From the NCBI GenBank assembly GCA_047605685.1, contig JASGFF010000013.1, forward strand, positions 1 to 44,827: a stretch of 44,827 nucleotides of DNA, in the 5' to 3' direction. The translations under genes and the position numbers were made by a program. The notes under the pieces are model-generated. The model was not told where the DNA came from and made no database searches. It saw only the letters and a list, made by a program, of their open reading frames with translations. Position 1 is the first letter of the stretch; every line of letters begins with the position of its first letter. Positions 23,602 through 30,683 of the stretch are shown here, piece by piece. The DNA comes from JAUASV01 sp047605685. Its GTDB lineage: Bacteria > Actinomycetota > Actinomycetes > Actinomycetales > Microbacteriaceae.

Positions 23602-23608
23602 GCGGTTC

Positions 23609-23614
23609 ACTGTA
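23609..23614 (-). promoter_or_regulatory. -10 hexamer of accD (leaderless)
   Basis: TACAGT on the minus strand, a 7-nt spacer, then the GTG start codon. Confidence 0.6.
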
Positions 23615-23664
23615 CCGGGGGCGTCCGGGCCGCCCGTTGGGGCCTTCCTCCACAAAACCGCGGC

Positions 23665-23670
23665 TAGCGT
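23665..23670 (+). promoter_or_regulatory. -10 hexamer of birA (leaderless)
   Basis: TAGCGT, a 7-nt spacer, then ATG at 23678. The accD and birA -10 elements are about 50 bp apart on opposite strands. Confidence 0.6.
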
Positions 23671-23677
23671 TGCAGCC

Positions 23678-24472
23678 ATGCACCTGCCCAGGAGCGCGGC
23701 GGCGACCGAGCGCCTCGTCGTCGTGCCGAGCACCGGGTCGACGAACGCCGACCTGGTGGCGCGCGCCGGCGCGGAGCCGCACTTCAGCGTGCTCGTCACC
23801 GCCGACCAGCGCGCCGGGCGGGGCCGGATGGGGCGCGGCTGGATCGCCCCGCCCGGGCGCGCCCTCGCCGTCTCCGTGTTGCTGCGGCCGGACTACCCGC
23901 TGGAGCGCTCCGGCTGGGTGCCGCTCGTGGCCGGGCTCGCGATGGTGCGAGCGATCGCGGCGCTGCTGCCGGAGCGGCCGGTGGGCCTCAAGTGGCCGAA
24001 CGACCCGCAGGTGGGCGGCCGCAAGGTGGCCGGGGTGCTCGCCGAGCTGGTGCCCGGCGTCGGGGTGGTCGTCGGGGTGGGCGTCAACCTCGCCCTCGGG
24101 CCCGAGGAGCTGCCCACGCCCACCGCGACCAGCCTGGCCGTCGAGGGCCCCCCGGTCGTCGCGGGGGTGCCGCTGGCGGGGGACGCGCTCGCCGATGCGG
24201 TGCTGCTGGGCTACCTCACCGGCCTGCGCGCCCTCGACGACCGGCTCGCGGCGGCCGCGGGCGACGCCGAGCGCAGCGGCATCCGGGCGCTGGTCGCCGA
24301 GGCCTGCACGACGATCGGCCGCCGAGTGCGCGTGGAGCTGCCCGGCGGCGGGGTGCGCCGGGGCCGGGCGCTCGGCCTCGACGCGGCGGGACGGCTCGAG
24401 GTGGCGACGGAGCCGGATGGCGCCCCGCTCGTCGTGGCGGCCGGGGACGTGACGCACCTGCGGTATGAATGA
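23678..24472 (+). CDS. birA: Biotin--[acetyl-CoA-carboxylase] ligase
   Basis: The product has 264 residues: STNADL near the N-terminus, the biotinyl-AMP loop GRGRMGRGW, and KWPND with GRKVAGVLAE. It activates biotin with ATP and attaches it to the AccA3 lysine. There is no N-terminal helix-turn-helix, so unlike E. coli BirA it cannot act as the biotin operon repressor. The end overlaps the next gene start by 8 bp. Confidence 0.93.
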   Translation: MHLPRSAAATERLVVVPSTGSTNADLVARAGAEPHFSVLVTADQRAGRGRMGRGWIAPPGRALAVSVLLRPDYPLERSGWVPLVAGLAMVRAIAALLPERPVGLKWPNDPQVGGRKVAGVLAELVPGVGVVVGVGVNLALGPEELPTPTATSLAVEGPPVVAGVPLAGDALADAVLLGYLTGLRALDDRLAAAAGDAERSGIRALVAEACTTIGRRVRVELPGGGVRRGRALGLDAAGRLEVATEPDGAPLVVAAGDVTHLRYE

Positions 24473-25058
24473 GGGCATGTCGAGCCCGCAGCCGCCCAGC
24501 CCGGACCGCGGCGCCGCGGGGCCGCACGGGGCGGAACGGGCCCCGGAGACCGTCGTCGCCCGGCTGCGTCCGCACGCGCGCCGGCTGCTGCTGCCGAGCC
24601 TCGTGCTCGTGGCGGCCTGCGCCGCGACCGGCTACCTCACCGGCTCCTTCGCCGAGCACTGGCAGGAGCTCGCCCTCTGGGGCGCGGCCGGCCTTGTCGT
24701 CCTCGTCGCCTGGCTGCTGCCGCTCATCGGCTGGCTCGGCACGCGCTACACGGTCACCTCGCGCCGGCTGGTGCTGCGCTCCGGCCTGCTCGTGCGGGTG
24801 CGCCAGGAGCTGCTGCACAGCCGTGGCTACGACGTGACCGTGCGGCAGTCGGCGCTGCAGCGGCTGTTCCGCAGCGGCACCGTCGAGATCAACACCGGGC
24901 TCGACCGGCCGGTGGTGCTGCGCGACGTGCCCGGGGCGCTCGGCGTGCAGGAGGCGCTCGAGGACCTCATGGAGGCCAACGTCAACCCCGTGGCGGTACG
25001 CCGTCAGCAGTCACAGGCGCAGGCGCCCGACGAAACCGTGCACTGGGGCGTGCGCTGA
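24465..25058 (+). CDS. PH-domain membrane protein
   Basis: The product has 197 residues. Two transmembrane helices (about 42-60 and 70-91) are followed by a bacterial PH (bPH2/YdbT-like) domain: TRYTVTSRRLVLRSGLLVRVRQELLHSRGYDVTVRQSALQRLFRSGTVEI. It is translationally coupled to birA (overlap 24465-24472); the in-frame ATG at 24477 is an alternative start. The same birA-membrane protein-GtrA-purK order is, as I recall, seen in M. tuberculosis (Rv3279c-Rv3276c). The role is unknown. Its last 77 bp overlap the end of the convergent gtrA-like gene. Confidence 0.85.
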   Translation: MNEGMSSPQPPSPDRGAAGPHGAERAPETVVARLRPHARRLLLPSLVLVAACAATGYLTGSFAEHWQELALWGAAGLVVLVAWLLPLIGWLGTRYTVTSRRLVLRSGLLVRVRQELLHSRGYDVTVRQSALQRLFRSGTVEINTGLDRPVVLRDVPGALGVQEALEDLMEANVNPVAVRRQQSQAQAPDETVHWGVR

Positions 25059-25569
25059 GGGCATCCGGCGCCGCGTCCGACGCCTCGGCGGGTTCGCCGA
25101 TGCGGTCCTCCTCGAGCCCGAGGCCGAGGATCTCGACGGCGGGGGCGCGCTGGCCACGGAACACCCAGAGCCGGTAGAAGGTGAAGCGGAACACCGTGCC
25201 GAGCACGAGCCCGACGACGTTCGCGGAGATGTTGTCGGCGAGCGCCGAGGTCAGCTGCAGCACGTACACCGAGAAGCCCAGGCAGCCCAGGCTGATCGCC
25301 ATGCCGCCGATGCTCACGGCGACGAACTCGGCGGCCTCGCGCATCCAGTGGTCACGGTGGCTGTGCCGGAACGTCCAGTGGCGGTTGCCGAGCCAGTTGA
25401 ACACGATCGCGAGCGACGTCGAGACGATCTTGGCGTAGACCTGGCCGTGGTCGACGGCGGCGGGGTCCAGCACACTCGCGCGCAGCACGTTGAAGACGAC
25501 GAAGTCGATCACCAGCCCGCCGACGCCGACGACGCCGAAGCGTGCGAACTGCGTGATCAGTCGTCTCAT
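24982..25569 (-). CDS. GtrA-family membrane protein
   Basis: The product has 195 residues. Four hydrophobic helices and the typical motifs of GtrA (FARFGVVGVGGLVIDFVVFNVL ... NWLGNRHWTF ... ANVVGLVLGTVFRFTFYRLWVF) are seen. Family members help move lipid-linked sugars across the membrane for cell-envelope glycans. The ATG at 25569 was chosen as the natural start; the frame stays open upstream but adds a Pro-rich stretch. The C-terminal hydrophilic tail is encoded opposite the end of the PH-domain gene (24982-25058). Confidence 0.9.
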   Translation of the reverse strand: MRRLITQFARFGVVGVGGLVIDFVVFNVLRASVLDPAAVDHGQVYAKIVSTSLAIVFNWLGNRHWTFRHSHRDHWMREAAEFVAVSIGGMAISLGCLGFSVYVLQLTSALADNISANVVGLVLGTVFRFTFYRLWVFRGQRAPAVEILGLGLEEDRIGEPAEASDAAPDALSARPSARFRRAPAPVTADGVPPRG

Positions 25570-25661
25570 CGTCCGATGCCCCGCTCTCGCTAGTGTCGTT
25601 GGCAGTCGCCCGAGTCTAGGCGGGTGAACTGGGGGGAACCTCAAGGCGGACGGGAGCGCGG

Positions 25662-26792
25662 ATGGGCTACACGGTCGGCGTCGTCGGCGGCGGGCAGCTG
25701 GCCCGGATGATGATCCCGCCCGCGATCGAGCTCGGCATCGACATCCGCGTCCTCGCCGAAAACGAAGGAGAATCCGCCGCGATCGCCACGAGCATGCTCG
25801 GCAGTCCCCGCGACGCGCGGCAGCTCCTTCGTTTTGGGCGGGGCGTCGACGTCGTCACCTTCGACCACGAGCACGTGCCGCAGCCGGCGCTGCGCGCGCT
25901 CGTCGAAGCGGGCGTGCGCGTGCGCCCGGGCCCGCACGCCCTCGAGTTCGCCCAGGACAAGACCCGGATGCGCGAGCGGCTCGAACGCCTCGGCGTGCCG
26001 GTGCCCGACTGGGCCGAGGTCGCCGACGCCGAGGCGCTCGGGCGCTTCCTCGCCGACCACGGCGGCCGGGCGGTGCTCAAGACCCCCACGGGGGGCTACG
26101 ACGGCAAGGGCGTGCGCGTGGTGCGCGCCGCCGCGGACGCCGAGGACTGGCTCGCCGCCGCGCGCGCCGCCGGCCGGCCGCTGCTCGTCGAGGAGCTCGT
26201 CCCGTTCCGGCGCGAGCTCAGCCAGCTCGTCGCCCGCCGGCCGAGCGGCGAGCTCGCGCTGTGGCCGCTCGTCGAGACCGTGCAGCGCGACGGTGTCTGC
26301 GCCGAGGTGATCGCCCCGGCTCCGCGCAGCGCCGGGCTGCTCGCCGACGCCGCGGCCGACATCGCCACCCGGGTGGCCACCGAGCTCGACGTCACCGGCG
26401 TGCTCGCGGTCGAGCTGTTCGAGGCCGAGGACGACAGGCTGCTCGTCAACGAGCTGGCGATGCGCCCGCACAACACCGGCCACTGGACGATCGAGGGCTC
26501 CACGACGAGCCAGTTCGAGCAGCACCTGCGCGCCGTGCTCGACCTGCCGCTCGGCGCCACCGGACTGCGCGAGAGCGTCAGCGTCATGGTCAACATCCTC
26601 GGCGGCCCGGCGGCCGGCGGCCTCACCGACCGCTACCCGCGCGCCCTCGCCGAGCAGCCGACGGTCAAGTTCCACGGCTACGGCAAGAGCCCGCGGCCGG
26701 GGCGCAAGGTGGGCCACGTCACCGCCACCGGCGACGATCTCGACGATGTCGTCTACCGTGCGCGCGCGGCGGCGGCGCTGTTCGAAGGCTGA
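25662..26792 (+). CDS. purK: N5-carboxyaminoimidazole ribonucleotide synthase, with an in-frame repeat element
   Basis: The product is an ATP-grasp enzyme of 376 residues: GGGQLARMM at the N-terminus, DVVTFDHEHVP, the ATP-binding region KTPTGGYDGKGV, then NELAMRPHNTGHWTIEG. It converts AIR, bicarbonate and ATP to N5-CAIR in purine synthesis, feeding PurE. Codons for about residues 32-59 (AENEGESAAI ... QLLRFG) coincide with a full palindromic element. By comparison with remembered PurK proteins, the protein length here is unchanged within about two residues, so the fold should be intact. CGGGAG before the ATG is a possible ribosome binding site. purE follows 17 bp downstream with its own -10. 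Confidence 0.95.
   Translation: MGYTVGVVGGGQLARMMIPPAIELGIDIRVLAENEGESAAIATSMLGSPRDARQLLRFGRGVDVVTFDHEHVPQPALRALVEAGVRVRPGPHALEFAQDKTRMRERLERLGVPVPDWAEVADAEALGRFLADHGGRAVLKTPTGGYDGKGVRVVRAAADAEDWLAAARAAGRPLLVEELVPFRRELSQLVARRPSGELALWPLVETVQRDGVCAEVIAPAPRSAGLLADAAADIATRVATELDVTGVLAVELFEAEDDRLLVNELAMRPHNTGHWTIEGSTTSQFEQHLRAVLDLPLGATGLRESVSVMVNILGGPAAGGLTDRYPRALAEQPTVKFHGYGKSPRPGRKVGHVTATGDDLDDVVYRARAAAALFEG
25758..25836. repeat. Palindromic element, copy 5 (79 bp), inside purK
   Basis: GCCGAAAACGAAGGAG on the left and CAGCTCCTTCGTTTTGGGC on the right have the family sequence and spacing, with a G at one position where the other copies have C. The centre contains the perfect palindrome CGAGCATGCTCG (25790-25801). 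Unlike all other copies, it lies inside a coding region and is read in frame as LAENEGE ... QLLRFG. Confidence 0.9.
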
Positions 26793-26797
26793 GGTCC

Positions 26798-26803
26798 TAC
26801 TAT
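26798..26803 (+). promoter_or_regulatory. -10 hexamer of purE (leaderless)
   Basis: TACTAT, a 6-nt spacer (CGGGTC), then the GTG at 26810. It lies in the 17-bp gap after purK, so purE can be transcribed independently. Confidence 0.65.
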
Positions 26804-26809
26804 CGGGTC

Positions 26810-27331
26810 GTGCCCAGCCCCCTCGTCTCCGTCGTCATGGGTTCCGACTCCGACTGGCCGGTCATGGCGGATGCCCGCTCCGCCCTCCTCGAGCTCGGCG
26901 TCGACCACGAGGTCGAGGTGGTCTCGGCGCACCGTACGCCGCGCCGGCTCGTCGAGTTCGGCAGCACGGCGCGGGAGCGCGGCATCCGGGTGATCATCGC
27001 GGGCGCCGGCGGCGCCGCCCACCTGCCCGGGATGTTAGCGAGCGTCACCACCCTGCCGGTGATCGGCGTCCCGGTGCCGCTCGCCCGCCTCGACGGGCTC
27101 GACTCGCTGCTGTCGATCGTGCAGATGCCCGCGGGCGTCCCGGTCGCGACGGTGTCGATCGGCGGGGCCCGCAACGCGGGACTGCTCGCCGCGCGCATCC
27201 TGGCGACCTCGGACGCGGCGCTCGCCGGGCGTCTCGCCGGTCTCGCGTCGAGGCTCGAGGAGCTCGTGGCCGACAAGAACGAGGCGCTGAAGGCTCGGGT
27301 GGCGGCCGCGGGCGACGCCGCCGTCTCGTGA
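26810..27331 (+). CDS. purE: N5-carboxyaminoimidazole ribonucleotide mutase
   Basis: The product is a class I PurE of 173 residues: MGSDSDWPVM (substrate phosphate binding), VSAHRTPRR (catalytic His), and IAGAGGAAHLPGM. It rearranges N5-CAIR, made by PurK, into CAIR. Start GTG is fixed by the -10 spacing and by the strand VSVVMGSDSD that begins the fold. The stop overlaps the LCP gene start as GTGA. Confidence 0.95.
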   Translation: MPSPLVSVVMGSDSDWPVMADARSALLELGVDHEVEVVSAHRTPRRLVEFGSTARERGIRVIIAGAGGAAHLPGMLASVTTLPVIGVPVPLARLDGLDSLLSIVQMPAGVPVATVSIGGARNAGLLAARILATSDAALAGRLAGLASRLEELVADKNEALKARVAAAGDAAVS

Positions 27332-28695
27332 CGAGCGTCAATCCGATCCGCTTCCCCGACCTGGGCTCGCGGGCGGCGATGACCCGGCGGGCCTGGTGGC
27401 TCGTCGTGCTCAACGTGCTGCTGCCCGGCTCGGTGCAGCTGCTCGCCGGCAGCCGCCGCCTCGGCCGCATCGGCGTCGTCGCCACCTGGCTGCTCTGGCT
27501 GCTCGTCGTGGTCGTCGTCGTGCTGTACCTGCTGCGACCCGATGTGCTCGTCACCGTGGCGACGAACGCGATAACGCTCAGCGTCGTGCAGGGGATCGCC
27601 GTCGGCTACGCGCTGCTCTGGCTGGTGCTCACCGTCGACACCCTGCGGCTGGTGCGGCTCGTGCGCGCCGCCCCGCGGGCTCGGCCCCTCGTCGCGGGCG
27701 TGGCGATGGTCGTCGTCGCGGCGCTCGTCGCCGGGGCGGGCTACGGCGTCGTGGTCGCCGGCAGCGCCCGGTCGCTCATCACGGACGTGTTCTCCGGCGG
27801 CCAGATGGCCGATCCCGTGGACGGCAAGTACAACATCATGCTCCTCGGCGGCGACGCGGGCTCCGGCCGGGTGGGTCTGCGACCCGACTCGATCTCGGTG
27901 GTGTCGGTCGACGCCGACACCGGGGCGGCGACCATCATCGGCATCCCGCGCAACATGCAGAAGGTGCCGTTCCCGGACGACTCGCCGCTGGCCGAGGTGT
28001 TCCCCGACGGCTACGACTGCGGCGTCGACTGCCTCATCGACTACCTGTACACCTACGGCGAGGAGCATCCGGAGCTGTACCCGGACGCCGAGTCCGAGGG
28101 CAGCGAGCCCGGCGTCGAGGCGATGCGGGATGCCGTCGCGGGCGTGACCGGCCTGACGATCCAGTACTACGTGCTCATCGACATGGGCGGTTTCAAGAAG
28201 CTCATCAACGCCCTCGGCGGCATCGACATCGACGTCAAGGAGCGGCTGCCGATCGGCGGCACGCTCAACTCGGACGGCGAGCTCGTCGGGGTCACCGGCT
28301 GGATCGAGGTGGGTGAGCAGCACATGGACGGTCGCACGGCGCTCTGGTACGCCCGCAGCCGGGAGTCGACGACCGACTACGACCGGATGGAGCGCCAGCG
28401 CGAAGTGCAGGAGGCGATCCTCAAACAGTTCTCGCCCACGACCGTGCTGACCAAGTTCCAGGCGATCGCGAACGCGGGCAAGCAGATCGTGAAGACCGAC
28501 ATCCCGCAGGGGATGCTCGGCGGCTTCGTCGACCTCGCGCAGAAGGCTCGCTCGCTCGACGTGACCGATCTGGAGCTCGTGCCGGCCAACGGCGTCAGCA
28601 TGGTCTACCCGGACTTCGACGAGATCCATCAGATGGTGCAGGACGCCCTCGCCGAGGCCGTCGCCTCCGCGACATCCTCCACCTCCTCCGGCTGA
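27328..28695 (+). CDS. LCP-family (LytR-CpsA-Psr) glycopolymer transferase
   Basis: The product has 455 residues. The first about 145 contain several transmembrane helices (WWLVVLNVLLPGSVQLLAG; VVATWLLWLLVVVVVVLYLL; two more), more than the usual single anchor. The extracellular LytR domain follows: NIMLLGGDAGSGRVGLRPDSI, GIPRNMQ, ALGGIDIDV, and LWYARSRESTTDYDRMERQREV with its conserved Arg/Asp residues. The family joins lipid-linked glycopolymers to peptidoglycan. It is coupled to purE by a GTGA overlap and precedes a polysaccharide exporter, which suits this role. Confidence 0.9.
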   Translation: MTSVNPIRFPDLGSRAAMTRRAWWLVVLNVLLPGSVQLLAGSRRLGRIGVVATWLLWLLVVVVVVLYLLRPDVLVTVATNAITLSVVQGIAVGYALLWLVLTVDTLRLVRLVRAAPRARPLVAGVAMVVVAALVAGAGYGVVVAGSARSLITDVFSGGQMADPVDGKYNIMLLGGDAGSGRVGLRPDSISVVSVDADTGAATIIGIPRNMQKVPFPDDSPLAEVFPDGYDCGVDCLIDYLYTYGEEHPELYPDAESEGSEPGVEAMRDAVAGVTGLTIQYYVLIDMGGFKKLINALGGIDIDVKERLPIGGTLNSDGELVGVTGWIEVGEQHMDGRTALWYARSRESTTDYDRMERQREVQEAILKQFSPTTVLTKFQAIANAGKQIVKTDIPQGMLGGFVDLAQKARSLDVTDLELVPANGVSMVYPDFDEIHQMVQDALAEAVASATSSTSSG

Positions 28696-28700
28696 GCGAC

Positions 28701-28778
28701 GAAAACGAAGGAGCTGGTGCCTCCGGTGGCCTTCCACGGCCGTTTTCCCGCGCCAGGCACACCAGCTCCTTCGTTTTC
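28701..28778. repeat. 78-bp palindromic element, copy 6
   Basis: A consensus copy with perfectly complementary 19-bp arms, extended outward by GAC/GTC. The centre has GTGGCCTTCCAC (inner hairpin) and GGCCGTT. It begins 5 bp after the LCP stop codon. Downstream, TAGCAT at 28864-28869 may be the -10 for the exporter genes; otherwise the 225-bp gap shows nothing. Confidence 0.95.
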
Positions 28779-28920
28779 GTCGCCCGGGCGGGGCCGCGGC
28801 GGGCGCCGGCACCGGGCGGAGCGGGCCGGGGCACGGGGCGCGGAGCTGGCCGGGGGCGCACTGCTAGCATTCCGTGAGCAGTGAGCGACCTGTGCCCCGA
28901 GCGGTCGCAACGGGAGTGCG

Positions 28921-29778
28921 GTGAACGACACGGACTACGCCGGTATCGCCAGGGACGCCGGTCTGACGCGCATCGGCGTGCGGCCCCCGTTCGGCAGCTA
29001 TCTCGTGCAGGTGTGGCAGCGGCGCGCCTTCGCGATCACGCTCGCGGGCTACCGCATCCAGGCGGAGAACCAGGAGAACCGCCTCGGCCTGGTCTGGGTG
29101 GTGCTGCGGCCGCTGCTGAACGCGGTCGTGTACGGCCTCATCTTCGGCGTCGGGCTGAAGACCGCCAACAGCACGGGCGACGTGCCGTTCATCCCGTTCC
29201 TCATCATCGGGGTGTTCATCTTCGAGTACTTCTCCGACTCCTTCTCGGCGGGCGCGCGCGCCGTGCTCGGCAACCAGGCGCTCGTGAAGAGCCTGAGCTT
29301 CCCCAGGCTCTTGCTGCCGATCTCGATGGTGCTGCAGTCCCTGTTCGAGCTCGTGCCGATGCTGCTGATCATGATCGCGATCGTGCTGCTCGCCGGCGTG
29401 CCGATCGGCATCGGCTGGCTCGTGCTCATCCCGGTGCTCGCCCTCATGACGCTGTTCAACGCGGGTGTGGCGTTCATGGCCGCGCGCATCACGGCGCACT
29501 TCCCGGACTTCCGGCAGGTGCTGCAGCTCATCACCCGCATCGGCTTCTACACCACGGGCGTGTTCTTCGCGCTCGAGGGCGTGGTCAGCGGCACGCTGCT
29601 GACGATCGCGCGGCTGAACCCGGTGCACGACTACATCTCGCTCATCCGCTGGGGGATGCTGCCGGGCAGCAGCTACGACCCGATCTTCTGGGTGAACGGC
29701 ACGGTCGGCGCCGTGGTGTTCTTCGTCGGCGGCCTCGTCTACTTCTGGCGCGCGGAGGAGACCTACGGTCGTGACTGA
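28921..29778 (+). CDS. Polysaccharide ABC exporter permease (Wzm/TagG type)
   Basis: The product has 285 residues and six hydrophobic helices of the ABC-2 family, with the family start (RIQAENQENRLGLVWVVLRPLLNAVVYGLIFG). It forms the membrane channel that exports an undecaprenyl-linked polysaccharide or teichoic acid. Start GTG has GGGAG upstream. The ATPase gene overlaps its end by 8 bp. Confidence 0.9.
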   Translation: MNDTDYAGIARDAGLTRIGVRPPFGSYLVQVWQRRAFAITLAGYRIQAENQENRLGLVWVVLRPLLNAVVYGLIFGVGLKTANSTGDVPFIPFLIIGVFIFEYFSDSFSAGARAVLGNQALVKSLSFPRLLLPISMVLQSLFELVPMLLIMIAIVLLAGVPIGIGWLVLIPVLALMTLFNAGVAFMAARITAHFPDFRQVLQLITRIGFYTTGVFFALEGVVSGTLLTIARLNPVHDYISLIRWGMLPGSSYDPIFWVNGTVGAVVFFVGGLVYFWRAEETYGRD

Positions 29779-30520
29779 CTCCACCACCCCCGGCGCGCCC
29801 ACCGTGGTGGTCGACGGCCTGCACGTCAAATACCGGGTGTTCTCCTCGGGCAAGACCGCCGGCCGTCGGCTCACCCAGCGCTTCGGCCGCGCCGGCGGCA
29901 TCCGCGAGGTGCACGCGCTCAAGGGCGTGAGCTTCGTGGTGCGTGAGGGCGAGTCGATCGGCGTGATCGGGCACAACGGCTCCGGCAAGTCCACGCTGCT
30001 GCGCTCCATCGCCGGCCTGCAGCAGCCCACCGAGGGCACCGTGTACGCGGCCGCCCAGCCCGCGCTGCTCGGCGTGAACGCGGCGCTGCTGAACAACCTC
30101 TCCGGCGACAAGAACGTGCGCCTCGGCTCGCTCGCCCTCGGCGCACAACCGGCCGACCTCGACGCCCGCGCCGAGGAGATCATCGACTTCGCGGGCCTGG
30201 AGGAGTTCCGCGACCTGCCGATGCGCACCTACTCCTCGGGCATGGCGGCGCGGCTGCGCTTCTCGATCGCCATCTCGAAGGCTCAGCAGATCCTGCTCAT
30301 CGACGAGGCGCTCGCCGTCGGCGACAAGGCGTTCCGCAAGCGCAGCGAGCAGCGCATCCGCGACATGCGCTCCGCGGCCGGAACCGTGTTCCTGGTGTCC
30401 CACTCGATCTCGTCGATCGTCGACACCTGCACCCGCGTGCTCTGGATCGACCACGGCGAGCTGCGCATGGACGGCGAGCCGCAGGCGGTCTGCGACGCCT
30501 ACCTCGACAGCGCGGGATGA
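29771..30520 (+). CDS. Polysaccharide ABC exporter ATPase (Wzt/TagH type)
   Basis: The product has 249 residues: Walker A GHNGSGKS (67-74), signature YSSGMAARLRFSI, Walker B ILLIDEALAVGD, switch SHSISS. The sequence ALAVGDKAFRKRSEQRI is typical of the Wzt/TagH branch. There is no C-terminal carbohydrate-binding extension, so substrate recognition must lie elsewhere. It powers the preceding permease. Confidence 0.92.
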   Translation: MTDSTTPGAPTVVVDGLHVKYRVFSSGKTAGRRLTQRFGRAGGIREVHALKGVSFVVREGESIGVIGHNGSGKSTLLRSIAGLQQPTEGTVYAAAQPALLGVNAALLNNLSGDKNVRLGSLALGAQPADLDARAEEIIDFAGLEEFRDLPMRTYSSGMAARLRFSIAISKAQQILLIDEALAVGDKAFRKRSEQRIRDMRSAAGTVFLVSHSISSIVDTCTRVLWIDHGELRMDGEPQAVCDAYLDSAG

Positions 30521-30535
30521 CGCCCCCGGCGGCGC

Positions 30536-30569
30536 GGGACGGGGCGGCGCGCGCCATCCGCCCCGTCCC
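30536..30569 (+). terminator. Strong hairpin after the exporter ATPase gene
   Basis: GGGACGGGGCGG pairs perfectly with CCGCCCCGTCCC (12 bp, 10-nt loop), 15 bp after the stop codon. A short TGTTT follows about 9 nt later. It is a likely end of the exporter transcript. Confidence 0.6.
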
Positions 30570-30683
30570 GGTCGCCATGTTTCCTTCGGCGACACGCCCG
30601 GCGCTCGGTTTCGCTCCGTCCGCGGTCTCGGGTTACCGTGTTTGGGGCGGCCCCGATCCCGCCCGGGGCTGGACTACTCACTC

